A DNA stretch of 15,132 bases from an uncultured Chryseobacterium sp. (lineage in GTDB: Bacteria; Bacteroidota; Bacteroidia; Flavobacteriales; Weeksellaceae): assembly GCF_936933875.1 (NCBI RefSeq), contig NZ_CAKZIK010000052.1, forward strand, positions 1 to 15,132. Reading direction: 5' to 3'. The position numbers and the translations under genes were made by a program. The notes beneath the pieces were generated by a model, which ran no database searches, was not told the DNA's origin, and saw only the letters and a list, made by a program, of their open reading frames with translations. Below, one piece after another: positions 1 to 6,820 of the stretch; position 1 is the first letter of the stretch; each line of letters starts with the position of its first letter.

Positions 1-34
1 TAGCCATAGCGTCGATTAATTCAGACTTGTTCAT
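1..34 (-). CDS. HU-family DNA-binding protein (N-terminal fragment)
   Basis: Only the first 11 codons are in the window, reading MNKSELIDAMA. This matches the usual opening of bacterial HU proteins (MNKxELIDxIA), small nucleoid proteins that dimerise and bend DNA. The ATG is at 34-32 and the gene runs off the left edge. A well-formed Bacteroidetes promoter lies about 35 bases upstream (69-99), which supports the start. The fragment is too short to tell HU from an IHF-like relative. Confidence 0.8.
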   Translation of the reverse strand, partial: MNKSELIDAMA

Positions 35-68
35 AATATTTATTATTAAGGTTAGTTTTCTATAAAAG

Positions 69-99
69 CAAATATAATACTATTTTAATATTGTGCAAA
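69..99 (-). promoter_or_regulatory. Promoter of the HU gene
   Basis: On the minus strand a TTTG (99-96) is followed after exactly 19 bases by TATATTTG (76-69). This matches the Bacteroidetes sigma consensus TTTG / TAnnTTTG. Transcription would start near 62-64, giving a leader of about 30 bases. Confidence 0.75.
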
Positions 100-410
100 T
101 TTTTTTAAAAAAAATCATGAAAAAACTATCATTATCATAAGATACGTTAAAATTTCACAATTGAAACGTAATACGTAATTTCGTGTTTTCTTTGTGCTAA
201 TATTATGCCAAACGCTTATCAGTAAAGGGTTTTTAAATATTTGTTTAATTATTTTCAAGATTATCAAATTCAAAATTTCATATCAATTATGAACGCTTTG
301 TAATTTATTTTTGATGTTTTGATAGAGAAAGTGTGCTGTTATTGGTTTTTAAGGAAATTTTAAATTTTTGCCATAAAGATTTTTTATTCAGCATTTCAAT
401 AATTTATTAA
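100..410. other. A+T-rich intergenic region without a gene
   Basis: This spacer lies between the divergent HU and panD promoters. No coding frame, RNA gene or clear hairpin is visible. It is rich in T and A runs and could hold regulatory sites, but none is recognisable. Confidence 0.6.
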
Positions 411-418
411 TAAATTTG
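411..418 (+). promoter_or_regulatory. Minus-7 box of the panD promoter
   Basis: TAAATTTG matches TAnnTTTG and ends only 4 bases before the panD ATG, so the transcript would be leaderless or nearly so. No convincing -33 TTG is seen at the right distance, which makes this call weaker. Confidence 0.5.
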
Positions 419-422
419 CGGC

Positions 423-773
423 ATGTTAATAGAAGTTTTTAAATCTAAAATTCACAGGGTTAGAGTTACCTCTTCTGATCTGAATTATATTGGAAGTATT
501 ACCATAGATGAAGACCTTTTGGAAGCATCCGGAATTATGGTTGGCGAACGCGTTTACATCGTCAATGTAAACAACGGTGAGCGTTTTGATACCTACGCTA
601 TCAAAGGAAAGAGAAAATCCGGTGAAGTTTGTTTGAACGGACCTGCTGCAAGAAAAGTACAGAAAGGAGATATTATTATCATTATTTCATACGCACAGAT
701 GTCGCCAGAGGAAGCTAAAGATTTCCAGCCGAAAATTATTTTCCCTGATGAAAAAACTAACCTATTAACGTAA
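423..773 (+). CDS. panD: Aspartate 1-decarboxylase (PanD)
   Basis: This cytoplasmic enzyme decarboxylates L-aspartate to beta-alanine for pantothenate and coenzyme A synthesis. It is made as a proenzyme that cuts itself between Gly24 and Ser25; Ser25 then becomes the pyruvoyl cofactor. Both residues are present (Y-I-G24-S25), as are the conserved Arg54, Thr57, Tyr58, Asn72 and the GPAAR segment (73-77). The length of 116 residues is normal and the whole protein aligns mentally with the family, so the enzyme should be active. A TAAATTTG promoter box sits just upstream. The flippase-like gene begins 3 bases after the stop, so the two are probably cotranscribed, although no pantothenate role is known for that partner. 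Confidence 0.96.
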   Translation: MLIEVFKSKIHRVRVTSSDLNYIGSITIDEDLLEASGIMVGERVYIVNVNNGERFDTYAIKGKRKSGEVCLNGPAARKVQKGDIIIIISYAQMSPEEAKDFQPKIIFPDEKTNLLT

Positions 774-776
774 GTT

Positions 777-1805
777 TTGGAAAATCAGAAAAAGAATAAT
801 CCGGTAAAAACACTTTTAACCATTGTAATTTCTATTGCAGTGGCTGTTTTTTTTATGTGGCTGGCTTTCCGCGGCTTAAAGTTCGGGGAAATTAAAGGAT
901 ATTTTGCCAAAGCCAATTATCTATGGGTTGCAGCTGCGGCTGTTTTTGGAGTTTTGGCGTACTGGTTCAGAGCAATTCGCTGGAATCTTCTGTTTGAGCC
1001 ATTAGGTTATAAGATTTCGAATTCGAATTCATTTTGGACAATTGCTTTTGGATATTTGATGAATTTAACCATTCCAAGAAGTGGCGAAGTTGCAAGAGCT
1101 ACGGCTTTATATGGTGTTGAAAAAGTTCCGGTGGACAAATCTTTCGGGACAATTATTTTGGAAAGGGTAGTGGATTTAATCTGCATGATTGCGTTCCTTG
1201 GATTAACCCTGATTTTTAAATATGACGCAATTCTCGCGTTCTACAAACAATCGAACATCAATATTTCTCCCAATAAAATTTTCGTAATTTTAGGAGTTTT
1301 AACGGCGGGAGCTATTGCTTTTTTTGTTTTCAGAAACCGTTTTATCAATGTTCCGGTTTTAGGAAATGTCATTAAAATTATTAATGGAATTTTGGACGGC
1401 GTTTTTTCTATTTTTAAACTGAAACAGCCGGTTCTGTTTGTTGTTTATTCCGTTGCAATCTGGATTTGCTATTATTTAGCAGCTTATTTAATTTGTTTTG
1501 CACTTCCGGAAACCTCACATTTCACCTTTGCGGATGGTTTTTTTGTTATCGTTGTTGGAACTTTAGGAATGATGATTCCTGCTTCTGGCGGAATTGGAGC
1601 CTTTCATTTTGCGCTGAAACTTGGGATTGGCGCATTATTCCTATCGATGGGGAAATCTTTTGCTGAAGGTGAAGAAGTTGGTTTAGCATATGCCTTCATT
1701 TCGCATACCATGCAATTGGTTTTGATGGTAGTTTTAGGATTTATTTCAATACCTATTTTAACAAAAGCGAGAAATGCAGCTTCGAAAAACGAAAAATTTC
1801 AATAA
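777..1805 (+). CDS. Flippase-like / LPG-synthase transmembrane-domain protein
   Basis: This 342-residue integral membrane protein has about eight hydrophobic segments. It carries marks of the lysylphosphatidylglycerol synthase TM-domain family (YbhN/UPF0104-like): the N-terminal WLAFRGLKFGEI stretch, RAIRWNLLFEPLGY near 75, the TIPRSGEVARA motif near 100, and a conserved PASGGIGAFHF segment near 265. Relatives include the membrane half of MprF and putative lipid flippases; the substrate here is unknown. The start is TTG at 777: the frame has a stop (the panD TAA) at 771-773, so nothing further upstream is possible, and the first ATG would remove the first membrane segment. It follows panD by 3 bases, implying translational coupling or at least one transcript. 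Confidence 0.85.
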   Translation: MENQKKNNPVKTLLTIVISIAVAVFFMWLAFRGLKFGEIKGYFAKANYLWVAAAAVFGVLAYWFRAIRWNLLFEPLGYKISNSNSFWTIAFGYLMNLTIPRSGEVARATALYGVEKVPVDKSFGTIILERVVDLICMIAFLGLTLIFKYDAILAFYKQSNINISPNKIFVILGVLTAGAIAFFVFRNRFINVPVLGNVIKIINGILDGVFSIFKLKQPVLFVVYSVAIWICYYLAAYLICFALPETSHFTFADGFFVIVVGTLGMMIPASGGIGAFHFALKLGIGALFLSMGKSFAEGEEVGLAYAFISHTMQLVLMVVLGFISIPILTKARNAASKNEKFQ

Positions 1806-1826
1806 TTGCCAATATGGCAGTTTTTA
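1806..1826 (+). terminator. Probable terminator after the panD operon
   Basis: A short stem of TGCCA (1807-1811) and TGGCA (1815-1819) closes a 3-base loop and is followed by GTTTTT. It lies directly after the flippase-like stop codon. The stem is short, so termination may be partial. Confidence 0.5.
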
Positions 1827-1886
1827 GTTTAAAGGCAAGATAATTGTGATATTGAAACCAATTTTTAAATTAAAACATCCAACATT

Positions 1887-2387
1887 ATGAATATAGACAA
1901 TAATCAAGCAGTAACGCTAAAGTATCTTTTGAAAACCGATGACGCAAACGGAGAAAAAGTTTTGGTAGAAGAAACTACCAAAGAAAATCCGCTTTCCTTT
2001 ATTTACGGAGCTGGAATGATGATCCCGAAATTTGAAGAACACATTAAAGGTTTGAAAACCGGAGATACCACTTCTTTCACCATTCTTCCTCAAGATGGTT
2101 ATGGTGAACTGAATCCTGAAGCAGTAGTGCAATTGCCACTTGATATGTTCCAGGGACAGGAATTACCACCGGTTGGAGCCGTTTTGCCACTTTCGGACAA
2201 TCAAGGAAATAATTTCCAGGCTTTTGTGGTGGAAGTTACACCAGAAGCCGTAATTGCAGATTTAAATCACCCAATGGCAGGAAAACCTCTTCATTTTGAA
2301 GTTGAAATCCTGAACAACCGCGAAGCTACCCCCGAAGAACTTTCGCACGGACACACGCACGGAATTGACGGACATTCAGGACATTAA
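1887..2387 (+). CDS. SlyD-like FKBP-type peptidyl-prolyl cis-trans isomerase
   Basis: This cytoplasmic FKBP-fold isomerase and chaperone has 166 residues. It shows the SlyD order of parts: an N-terminal FKBP half with PLSFIYGAGMMIPKFEEHIKG (36-56) and GDTTSFTILPQDGYGEL, an insert-in-flap segment (about 72-125) that binds unfolded chains, the return FKBP strand ending HFEVEILNNREATPEEL, and a His-rich tail. The tail HGHTHGIDGHSGH (154-166) has five histidines. That is a short version of the metal-binding tail through which E. coli SlyD binds nickel, so metal binding is likely but nickel delivery is an inference. The gene stands alone between terminators. No SD sequence is seen and the promoter is not clear. 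Confidence 0.92.
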   Translation: MNIDNNQAVTLKYLLKTDDANGEKVLVEETTKENPLSFIYGAGMMIPKFEEHIKGLKTGDTTSFTILPQDGYGELNPEAVVQLPLDMFQGQELPPVGAVLPLSDNQGNNFQAFVVEVTPEAVIADLNHPMAGKPLHFEVEILNNREATPEELSHGHTHGIDGHSGH

Positions 2388-2404
2388 TTTCTGAATTAAA
2401 ATAG

Positions 2405-2437
2405 AAAACGCCCGATTTTTTCGGGCGTTTTTTTTTG
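2405..2437 (+). terminator. Rho-independent terminator after the SlyD-like gene
   Basis: A perfect 11-base stem (2405-2415 with 2421-2431), G+C-rich at its core CGCCCGA/TCGGGCG, closes a T5 loop and runs into a T tract. This is the strongest terminator in the window. Confidence 0.92.
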
Positions 2438-2439
2438 TT

Positions 2440-2570
2440 TTTCACAGAGTTTAAGGAGTTTTATTTCTTGAGTTTCACAAAGTATTATTATTTTTCGAAA
2501 ATGAAATCTGCGCAATCTGCGAGAAAATTAATTTCAGTAATCTGTGAAAATCTGTGTTATCTGTGGGACA
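2440..2570. repeat. Short-period degenerate repeat cluster (CACAGAG / ATCTGYG type)
   Basis: Two kinds of unit recur at about 10-12 base spacing. First come CACAGAGTTT-, AAGGAGTTTT- and TTTCACAAAG-like words (2442-2482). Then come ATCTGCG, ATCTGCG, ATCTGTG, ATCTGTG and ATCTGTG words (from about 2504 to 2566). A related cluster with both kinds of unit lies at 6719-6800. It fills the space between the SlyD terminator and the M3 peptidase stop codon. From memory, similar arrays are scattered through flavobacterial spacers; function is unknown. Confidence 0.7.
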
Positions 2571-2571
2571 A

Positions 2572-4587
2572 CTATCCAAAAGATCTCTTCAACAAACTTT
2601 CCACTTTCGGCTCACTTCCTCTGAAATCTTTATACAATTCCATCGGGTCTTTTGTTCCGCCAGAAGAAAGCAAAACTTTGTATTTTGCCGCAATTTCCGG
2701 ATTGAAAATTCCGTTTTCTTTAAAATATTGAAAAGCATCAGCGTCCAAAACTTCCGCCCATTTGTAAGAATAATATCCAGCAGAATATCCACCTTGAAAT
2801 ATATGCGAAAAACTTGGACTCATCGCCGTTTCTGGATTGCTTGGATATAAATTGGTAGCTTTTGTTTCTTCTGTTTCAAAAGTTTTGATATCAGCAATTT
2901 TATCCAATTTAGAATGATACGCCATATCCAAAAGTCCGAAGCCTAACTGTCGCAACGTTTGGTAACCTTCCATAAAATTCTTTGATTCAGAAATTTTCTG
3001 AATTTTTTCATCCGGCAAAACTTCGCCGGTTTGATAATGTTTCGCGAATGTTTTCAAAAATTCCGGTTCGTAGCAGTAGTTTTCCAAAAACTGCGACGGA
3101 AGTTCAACAAAATCCCACTTCACAGAAGTTCCCGACAGATTTGGATATTGAGTATTCGCCAAAACGCCGTGCAAAGCGTGACCAAATTCGTGGAAAAGCG
3201 TCGTAACTTCATTGAAAGTCAGCAAACTTGGCGTGTCCTTCGTCGGTTTTGAAAAATTGCAAACCACAGAAATATGCGGCCTTGAATTTTCTCCATCTTT
3301 CTGATACTGATTTTTATAACTCGTCATCCAGGCCCCTGCTCTTTTGCCTTTTCTCGGGTGATAATCCGCATAAAGCAAAGCTTTGTATTCGCCGTTTTCC
3401 TTAATCTCATAAGTTTTAACTTCCGAATGATATTTCGAAATATCGTTTCTTTCCTCGAAAGTCAGTCCAAAAAGTTTATTCGCTAAACCAAAAACCGCTT
3501 CCTGAACTTTTTCAAGTTGGAAATAAGGTTTCAGTTCTTCATCATTCAAATCAAATTTTTGTTTGCGAAGTTTTTCAGCATAAAAAGTATGGTCATAACT
3601 TTGAATTTCCTCAATTCCATCGCCTTTCGCGAGCGTTTTTAGTTCTTCTATCTCTTTTTGAGCGAATGGAGTTGCTTTCACTAAAAGTTCATTAAGAAAT
3701 TCCTGAACTTTGGTTGGACTTTGTGCCATTCTTTCTTCCAAAACGTATTCCGCATAGTTTTTATAGCCTAAAAGTTGGGCTTTTTCGTGACGAAGTTGCA
3801 CAATTTCTTTAATTAAATTTTGATTGTCCCATTCACCGCCATCAAAGGATTTTTTTCCGTTAGCTAAAGCCAGTTCTTTTCTCAACTCGCGGTTTTCAGC
3901 GTAGGTCATAGCTGGAAGATAGCTTGGATATTTAAGCGTAATCACGTAACCTTCGAGATTTCGTTCTTTCGCTTCTTCAGCAAACTGTTCCAAAATAGGT
4001 TCAGGAATACCTTTCAGTTCTTCCTTGTTTTGAATATGTTTGAAATAAGCATTCGTAGAAGCCAACACATTTTGTCCAAACTGAAGAGATTTTACAGATA
4101 AATCCATATTGATTTTCTCGAGTTTTTTCTTGTCTTCATCATTCAAAAGTGCACCACTGCGAACAAAACCTTTATATGTTTCTTTCAACAATGTTTGCTG
4201 TTCTTCATTTAAATCATAGTTTTCCTTTTCATCAAAAACAGTTTTAATTCTTTCAAACAGTTTTTTATTTTGAGAAATTTTAGAAGAAAATTCTGTTAAA
4301 AGTGGAGAGACTTCCTGCGCAATTTTCTGCATCTCATCATTGGTTTCAGCAGAATTTAAATTAAAAAATATATTCGAAACCACATCCAATTTTTCACCGG
4401 AATAAGCCAGCGCTTCAATCGTATTCGCAAAACTTGCAGCTTCAGTATTGTTGGTAATTTCATCAATTTCTTTTTCAGAAATCTTGATTAGCTCTTTAAA
4501 AGCCGGAAGAAAATCTTCGTTTTTAATTTGGTCGAAAGGTGGAGTTTGAAAAGGCGTATTAAATATTTCTGTAAGTATATTGGACAT
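2572..4587 (-). CDS. M3-family zinc oligopeptidase / dipeptidyl carboxypeptidase
   Basis: This 671-residue thimet-oligopeptidase-family (M3A) zinc peptidase cleaves short peptides and is probably cytoplasmic, since no signal peptide is seen. The zinc site is intact: H466-E467-F-G-H470 with the third ligand Glu495 in WDFVELPSQ, 25 residues after the second His as in the family. The C-terminal GGYSAGYYSYKWAEVLDADAF segment, typical of Dcp/OpdA enzymes, is present. The start is the ATG at 4587-4585 (MSNILTEIF, the usual family opening). The frame stays open upstream to 4713, but that part looks like low-complexity spacer. Dipeptidyl carboxypeptidase and oligopeptidase A activities cannot be told apart here. 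It is transcribed alone, facing the SlyD-like gene. Confidence 0.93.
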   Translation of the reverse strand: MSNILTEIFNTPFQTPPFDQIKNEDFLPAFKELIKISEKEIDEITNNTEAASFANTIEALAYSGEKLDVVSNIFFNLNSAETNDEMQKIAQEVSPLLTEFSSKISQNKKLFERIKTVFDEKENYDLNEEQQTLLKETYKGFVRSGALLNDEDKKKLEKINMDLSVKSLQFGQNVLASTNAYFKHIQNKEELKGIPEPILEQFAEEAKERNLEGYVITLKYPSYLPAMTYAENRELRKELALANGKKSFDGGEWDNQNLIKEIVQLRHEKAQLLGYKNYAEYVLEERMAQSPTKVQEFLNELLVKATPFAQKEIEELKTLAKGDGIEEIQSYDHTFYAEKLRKQKFDLNDEELKPYFQLEKVQEAVFGLANKLFGLTFEERNDISKYHSEVKTYEIKENGEYKALLYADYHPRKGKRAGAWMTSYKNQYQKDGENSRPHISVVCNFSKPTKDTPSLLTFNEVTTLFHEFGHALHGVLANTQYPNLSGTSVKWDFVELPSQFLENYCYEPEFLKTFAKHYQTGEVLPDEKIQKISESKNFMEGYQTLRQLGFGLLDMAYHSKLDKIADIKTFETEETKATNLYPSNPETAMSPSFSHIFQGGYSAGYYSYKWAEVLDADAFQYFKENGIFNPEIAAKYKVLLSSGGTKDPMELYKDFRGSEPKVESLLKRSFG

Positions 4588-4976
4588 TATTTTTTGAAAT
4601 TTTGAATTATAAATTTTAGATTTTAAATGTTGAAATTTACGAAATTTAGGGAAAATAGCGCGAGCGAAGCGAGCGTCAGTAAAAAATTTAGTATCATGTC
4701 CTGAATGCGACATAGTAATTTTGGGTCGTTAAGAAATTTTAAATTATTTTCGTTAAGAAATTTACATTGTTTGAGTGGCGACAATAATTATTGTAAACAA
4801 AAACCTTTTCTTACCGCCTGAGTTTGGAAATTTTAAAAAATATTTTGGAATTTTAGCGGAAAAACCCAAGTCTTAAATTTTTGGTTCTTTTGTTTCAAGA
4901 CAAATCACGAAGTGATTCGCTGATTTCATTAAAAAACAATGAAAAATATTGAAGCAAAAAAATAGCAAGAAATAAA
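4588..4976. other. Intergenic region with small repeats
   Basis: No gene is visible. It holds a 13-base direct repeat CGTTAAGAAATTT (4727-4739 and 4751-4763, period 24), a perfect 14-base palindrome ACAATAATTATTGT (4781-4794), an inverted pair ATGTC...GACAT (4695-4712) and a CACGAAGTG palindrome near 4906. The promoter of the M3 peptidase should lie in its left part but was not recognised. Confidence 0.5.
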
Positions 4977-5070
4977 TGTCGTTGCGAGGAATTGAATGAC
5001 GAAGAAATCTGTCGTTTTCCCAGAGGATTGCCTTATTACACTGCGTTTCATTCGCAATTACAATCTACAT
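4977..5070. repeat. Degenerate palindromic dispersed repeat (TTGCGAGGAA...AATCT type)
   Basis: The left arm reads GTCGTTGCGAGGAATTGAAT, then GACGAAGAAATCT. The right arm (about 5022-5066), read on the other strand, gives TTGCGAATGAAACGC and then GGCAATCCTCT, so the two arms form an imperfect inverted repeat of about 35 bases each. This closely resembles the 'ATTGCGAGGAA...GAAGCAATCT' repeat that I remember from many bacterial genomes. The copy is decayed. Confidence 0.65.
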
Positions 5071-5093
5071 AAGCGGACTTTGGACCGCTTTTT
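5071..5093 (+). terminator. Hairpin with T tract
   Basis: AAGCGG (5071-5076) pairs with CCGCTT (5085-5090), followed by TTT. It looks like an intrinsic terminator, but no plus-strand gene precedes it, so it may be part of the neighbouring repeat. Confidence 0.4.
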
Positions 5094-5112
5094 CTATGAC
5101 TAAAATCAGCAC

Positions 5113-5140
5113 TTTCCACAATCATTTTTCTCTAAATTTG
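5113..5140 (+). promoter_or_regulatory. Promoter of the CopD-like gene
   Basis: TAAATTTG (5133-5140) is a perfect TAnnTTTG box 14 bases before the ATG. A TTTC at 5113-5116 lies at the right distance for a weak -33 element. Confidence 0.55.
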
Positions 5141-5154
5141 TCAAAAATTATTCA

Positions 5155-5604
5155 ATGTCGCACCATTTATTGCTCATTCTTCATCTTCTCGGCGCCTCAA
5201 TTTGGGTAGGTGGCCATTTAATTTTAGCCATCGGGATTTTACCCGAAGTTCTTCGCAAAAGAGACCCCGAAATTCTTCTTAACTTCGAAAAAAAGTACGA
5301 AAAAATAGGAATGCCGGCTTTACTGGTGATGGTAATTACCGGAATTTGGATGGCGTATCAATTTGGATTTGGCATATCAACGTGGTTTCACTTTGCAAAT
5401 CCTTTGGAGACGGTTGTTTCATTAAAATTATTGCTGCTTTTCTCCACAGTTTTATTCGCATTAAGTGCGCAAATTTTTGTTCTGCAGAAACTTTCACCAA
5501 AAAATTTGAAATTAATGGCTTTTCACATTATTTCAGTCACAACACTTGGTGTTTTGATGATGGTTTTGGGAAGTTTCGTTCGTTACGGCGGAATTTCACT
5601 TTAA
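5155..5604 (+). CDS. CopD-like small membrane protein
   Basis: This 149-residue protein has four predicted membrane helices (about 4-28, 52-74, 84-108 and 118-142). The opening HLLLILHLLGASIWVGGHLIL resembles the CopD / copper-resistance-D superfamily, whose members often carry membrane histidines (His3, His4, His10 and His21 here). Copper transport is known for some relatives but is not shown here; small single-domain members are mostly of unknown role. No CopC or other copper gene is nearby. The ATG follows a TAAATTTG promoter box. The Gre-like gene starts 58 bases downstream with no terminator between them, so the two may share a transcript. Confidence 0.7.
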   Translation: MSHHLLLILHLLGASIWVGGHLILAIGILPEVLRKRDPEILLNFEKKYEKIGMPALLVMVITGIWMAYQFGFGISTWFHFANPLETVVSLKLLLLFSTVLFALSAQIFVLQKLSPKNLKLMAFHIISVTTLGVLMMVLGSFVRYGGISL

Positions 5605-5662
5605 ATTCTTTTCAAATTTTCATTTTATCTAAATTTTCTACATTAGTCAAAATTTTTGGCTG

Positions 5663-6112
5663 ATGAACGATGCGGTTTACGACAAAAAAGCAATCCGAAA
5701 CTTTGTGAAAGATATGATTTCCGGGAAAATTAAAACCATGGAATTTTATCTCAATTTCACATTGGAAGCCAGTCGCGACATCAAGAAAACGCCAAAATAT
5801 GATAGTTTTCGAGAGGAAATGCAGGAAGAAATTTATCATTTGGATAAACAGATGTTTGCCCTGAAAAAAATGCAGAGAGATTTCGCAAAAGTGATACCGT
5901 CCAAAACTGAAATTGCACAACTCGGTTCCATCGTAATCACCAATAAAGCAAGATTCTATATTTCCGTAGGTTTGGGTGAATTTTTTTTCAACACCGACCG
6001 CTTTTATGCCATTTCTGAAGAAAGTCCGATGGCGCAAATCATGAAAGGTAAAAAAACGGGCGATGAATTTGTTTTGAATAAAATTCATCAGAAAATTGAG
6101 AAAATTCTGTAG
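5663..6112 (+). CDS. GreA/GreB-like protein
   Basis: This protein of 149 residues has a highly charged helical N-terminal half (about 5-78, probably coiled coil) and a C-terminal half of Gre type. The latter reads AQLGSIVITNKARFYISVGLG, then a segment with YAISEESPMAQIMKGKKTGDEF, the Gre FKBP-like pattern 'GSlV...yfis..G...ISp.SPlg..llGk..GD'. True Gre factors insert the coiled coil into the RNA polymerase secondary channel to rescue stalled complexes. Whether this one does so is uncertain, because the tip acidic pair (usually D-E or E-E between the helices) is not obvious. It is probably a Gre-related regulator. A terminator follows at 6123. Confidence 0.7.
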   Translation: MNDAVYDKKAIRNFVKDMISGKIKTMEFYLNFTLEASRDIKKTPKYDSFREEMQEEIYHLDKQMFALKKMQRDFAKVIPSKTEIAQLGSIVITNKARFYISVGLGEFFFNTDRFYAISEESPMAQIMKGKKTGDEFVLNKIHQKIEKIL

Positions 6113-6122
6113 TATCAATAGG

Positions 6123-6146
6123 ATCAGGCTTTAGCCCGATTTTTTG
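6123..6146 (+). terminator. Terminator after the Gre-like gene
   Basis: ATCAGGC (6123-6129) and GCCCGAT (6134-6140) form a 7-base stem with one mismatch around a TTTA loop, followed by a T tract. It sits 10 bases past the Gre-like stop. The CTTTAGCC word is repeated at about 6167, so it may belong to a dispersed repeat. Confidence 0.7.
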
Positions 6147-6187
6147 TTTTGAAATATCTAATTCGCTTTAGCCAAAACTTATTTCCT

Positions 6188-6195
6188 TAATTTTG
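6188..6195 (+). promoter_or_regulatory. Minus-7 box of the nitroreductase promoter
   Basis: TAATTTTG fits TAnnTTTG and ends 6 bases before the ATG at 6202, predicting a very short leader. Confidence 0.5.
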
Positions 6196-6201
6196 CTGAT
6201 T

Positions 6202-6711
6202 ATGAACGAAAGAGAAACTCTAAAAAATATCGTTGAACGAAGACGAAGTATTTTTCCAAAAGATTATACCACAGAAGAAATTCCACAAAATATTCTGGAT
6301 GAAATTCTGGATTCCGCCACTTTTGCTCCAAATCACAAGAAAACAAAGCCATGGCGTTTCAAAACTTTCCGTAGTCTGGAAAAAATCGAACTCGGAGAAA
6401 AACTGGCTGAAATATACAAGCAAACAACACGTCCCGAAGTTTTCCTGGAGAAAAAATATCTGGATATTTCTGCAAAAATCAATAAAGCGGATACGGTTTT
6501 GGCGGTTTGTATTAATTTTTCAGGACTCGTTCCGGAATGGGAAGAAGTGGCGGCAACAGCGATGGCGGTTCAGAATATGTATTTGACTTGTACTGCAAAT
6601 AATGTGGGTTGTTATTGGTCAACACCGGGAATGAAAGACTATATTTCGGATTTTCTTGGTTTGGAGGAGAATCAGAAATGTTATGGGTTTTTCTATATGG
6701 GTATGGTTTAG
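6202..6711 (+). CDS. Nitroreductase family protein (YdjA-like), possibly shortened
   Basis: This 169-residue member of the FMN-dependent nitroreductase fold resembles the small YdjA-type enzymes. Visible family features are the ERRRSIFPKDY FMN-binding region near 10-20, SATFAPNHKKTKPWRFK (about 38-54) and the NNVGCYWSTPG segment (133-143), which follows a helix of Ala and Met. These enzymes reduce nitro compounds or similar electron acceptors with NAD(P)H; the true substrate is unknown. The ATG at 6202 follows a promoter box and is preferred to an in-frame TTG at 6193. The protein stops at GFFYMGMV, whereas E. coli YdjA continues about 20 residues past the matching FLYLG. The repeat cluster begins 8 bases after the stop, so the end may have been lost. 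Confidence 0.85.
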   Translation: MNERETLKNIVERRRSIFPKDYTTEEIPQNILDEILDSATFAPNHKKTKPWRFKTFRSLEKIELGEKLAEIYKQTTRPEVFLEKKYLDISAKINKADTVLAVCINFSGLVPEWEEVAATAMAVQNMYLTCTANNVGCYWSTPGMKDYISDFLGLEENQKCYGFFYMGMV

Positions 6712-6718
6712 TTTTTAG

Positions 6719-6800
6719 CACAGAGTTTCACGGAGTTTTCTATGAGTTTCGCTGAGTTTTTGTTTTTCTCTAGCAGATTTTGCGGATGACGCAAATTTCT
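6719..6800. repeat. Second short-period degenerate repeat cluster
   Basis: CACAGAGTTT, CACGGAGTTT, TATGAGTTT and CGCTGAGTTT units (6719-6760) are followed by GCAGATTT, GCGGATGA and CGCAAATT units (6773-6798). It has the same two-part make-up as the cluster at 2440-2570, with the second part in the opposite sense. It starts directly after the nitroreductase stop. Confidence 0.65.
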
Positions 6801-6820
6801 TTAACTTTTTATTTACAAAA

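Noticed and set aside
2500..2570. ATCTGYG repeats as a CRISPR array
   Set aside because: Units are only about 10 bases apart with no spacers of normal length and no cas genes nearby.
2435..2850. Two overlapping plus-strand frames of 98 codons
   Set aside because: They lie in the repeat cluster and antisense to the M3 peptidase gene, and show no family resemblance.
4588..4713. N-terminal extension of the M3 peptidase to an ATG at 4713
   Set aside because: The extra 42 residues look like translated spacer, and MSNILTEIF at 4587 is the normal family start.
5155..5604. Copper-resistance operon
   Set aside because: Only a weak CopD-like membrane protein is present; no CopC, P-type ATPase or copper regulator is in the window.
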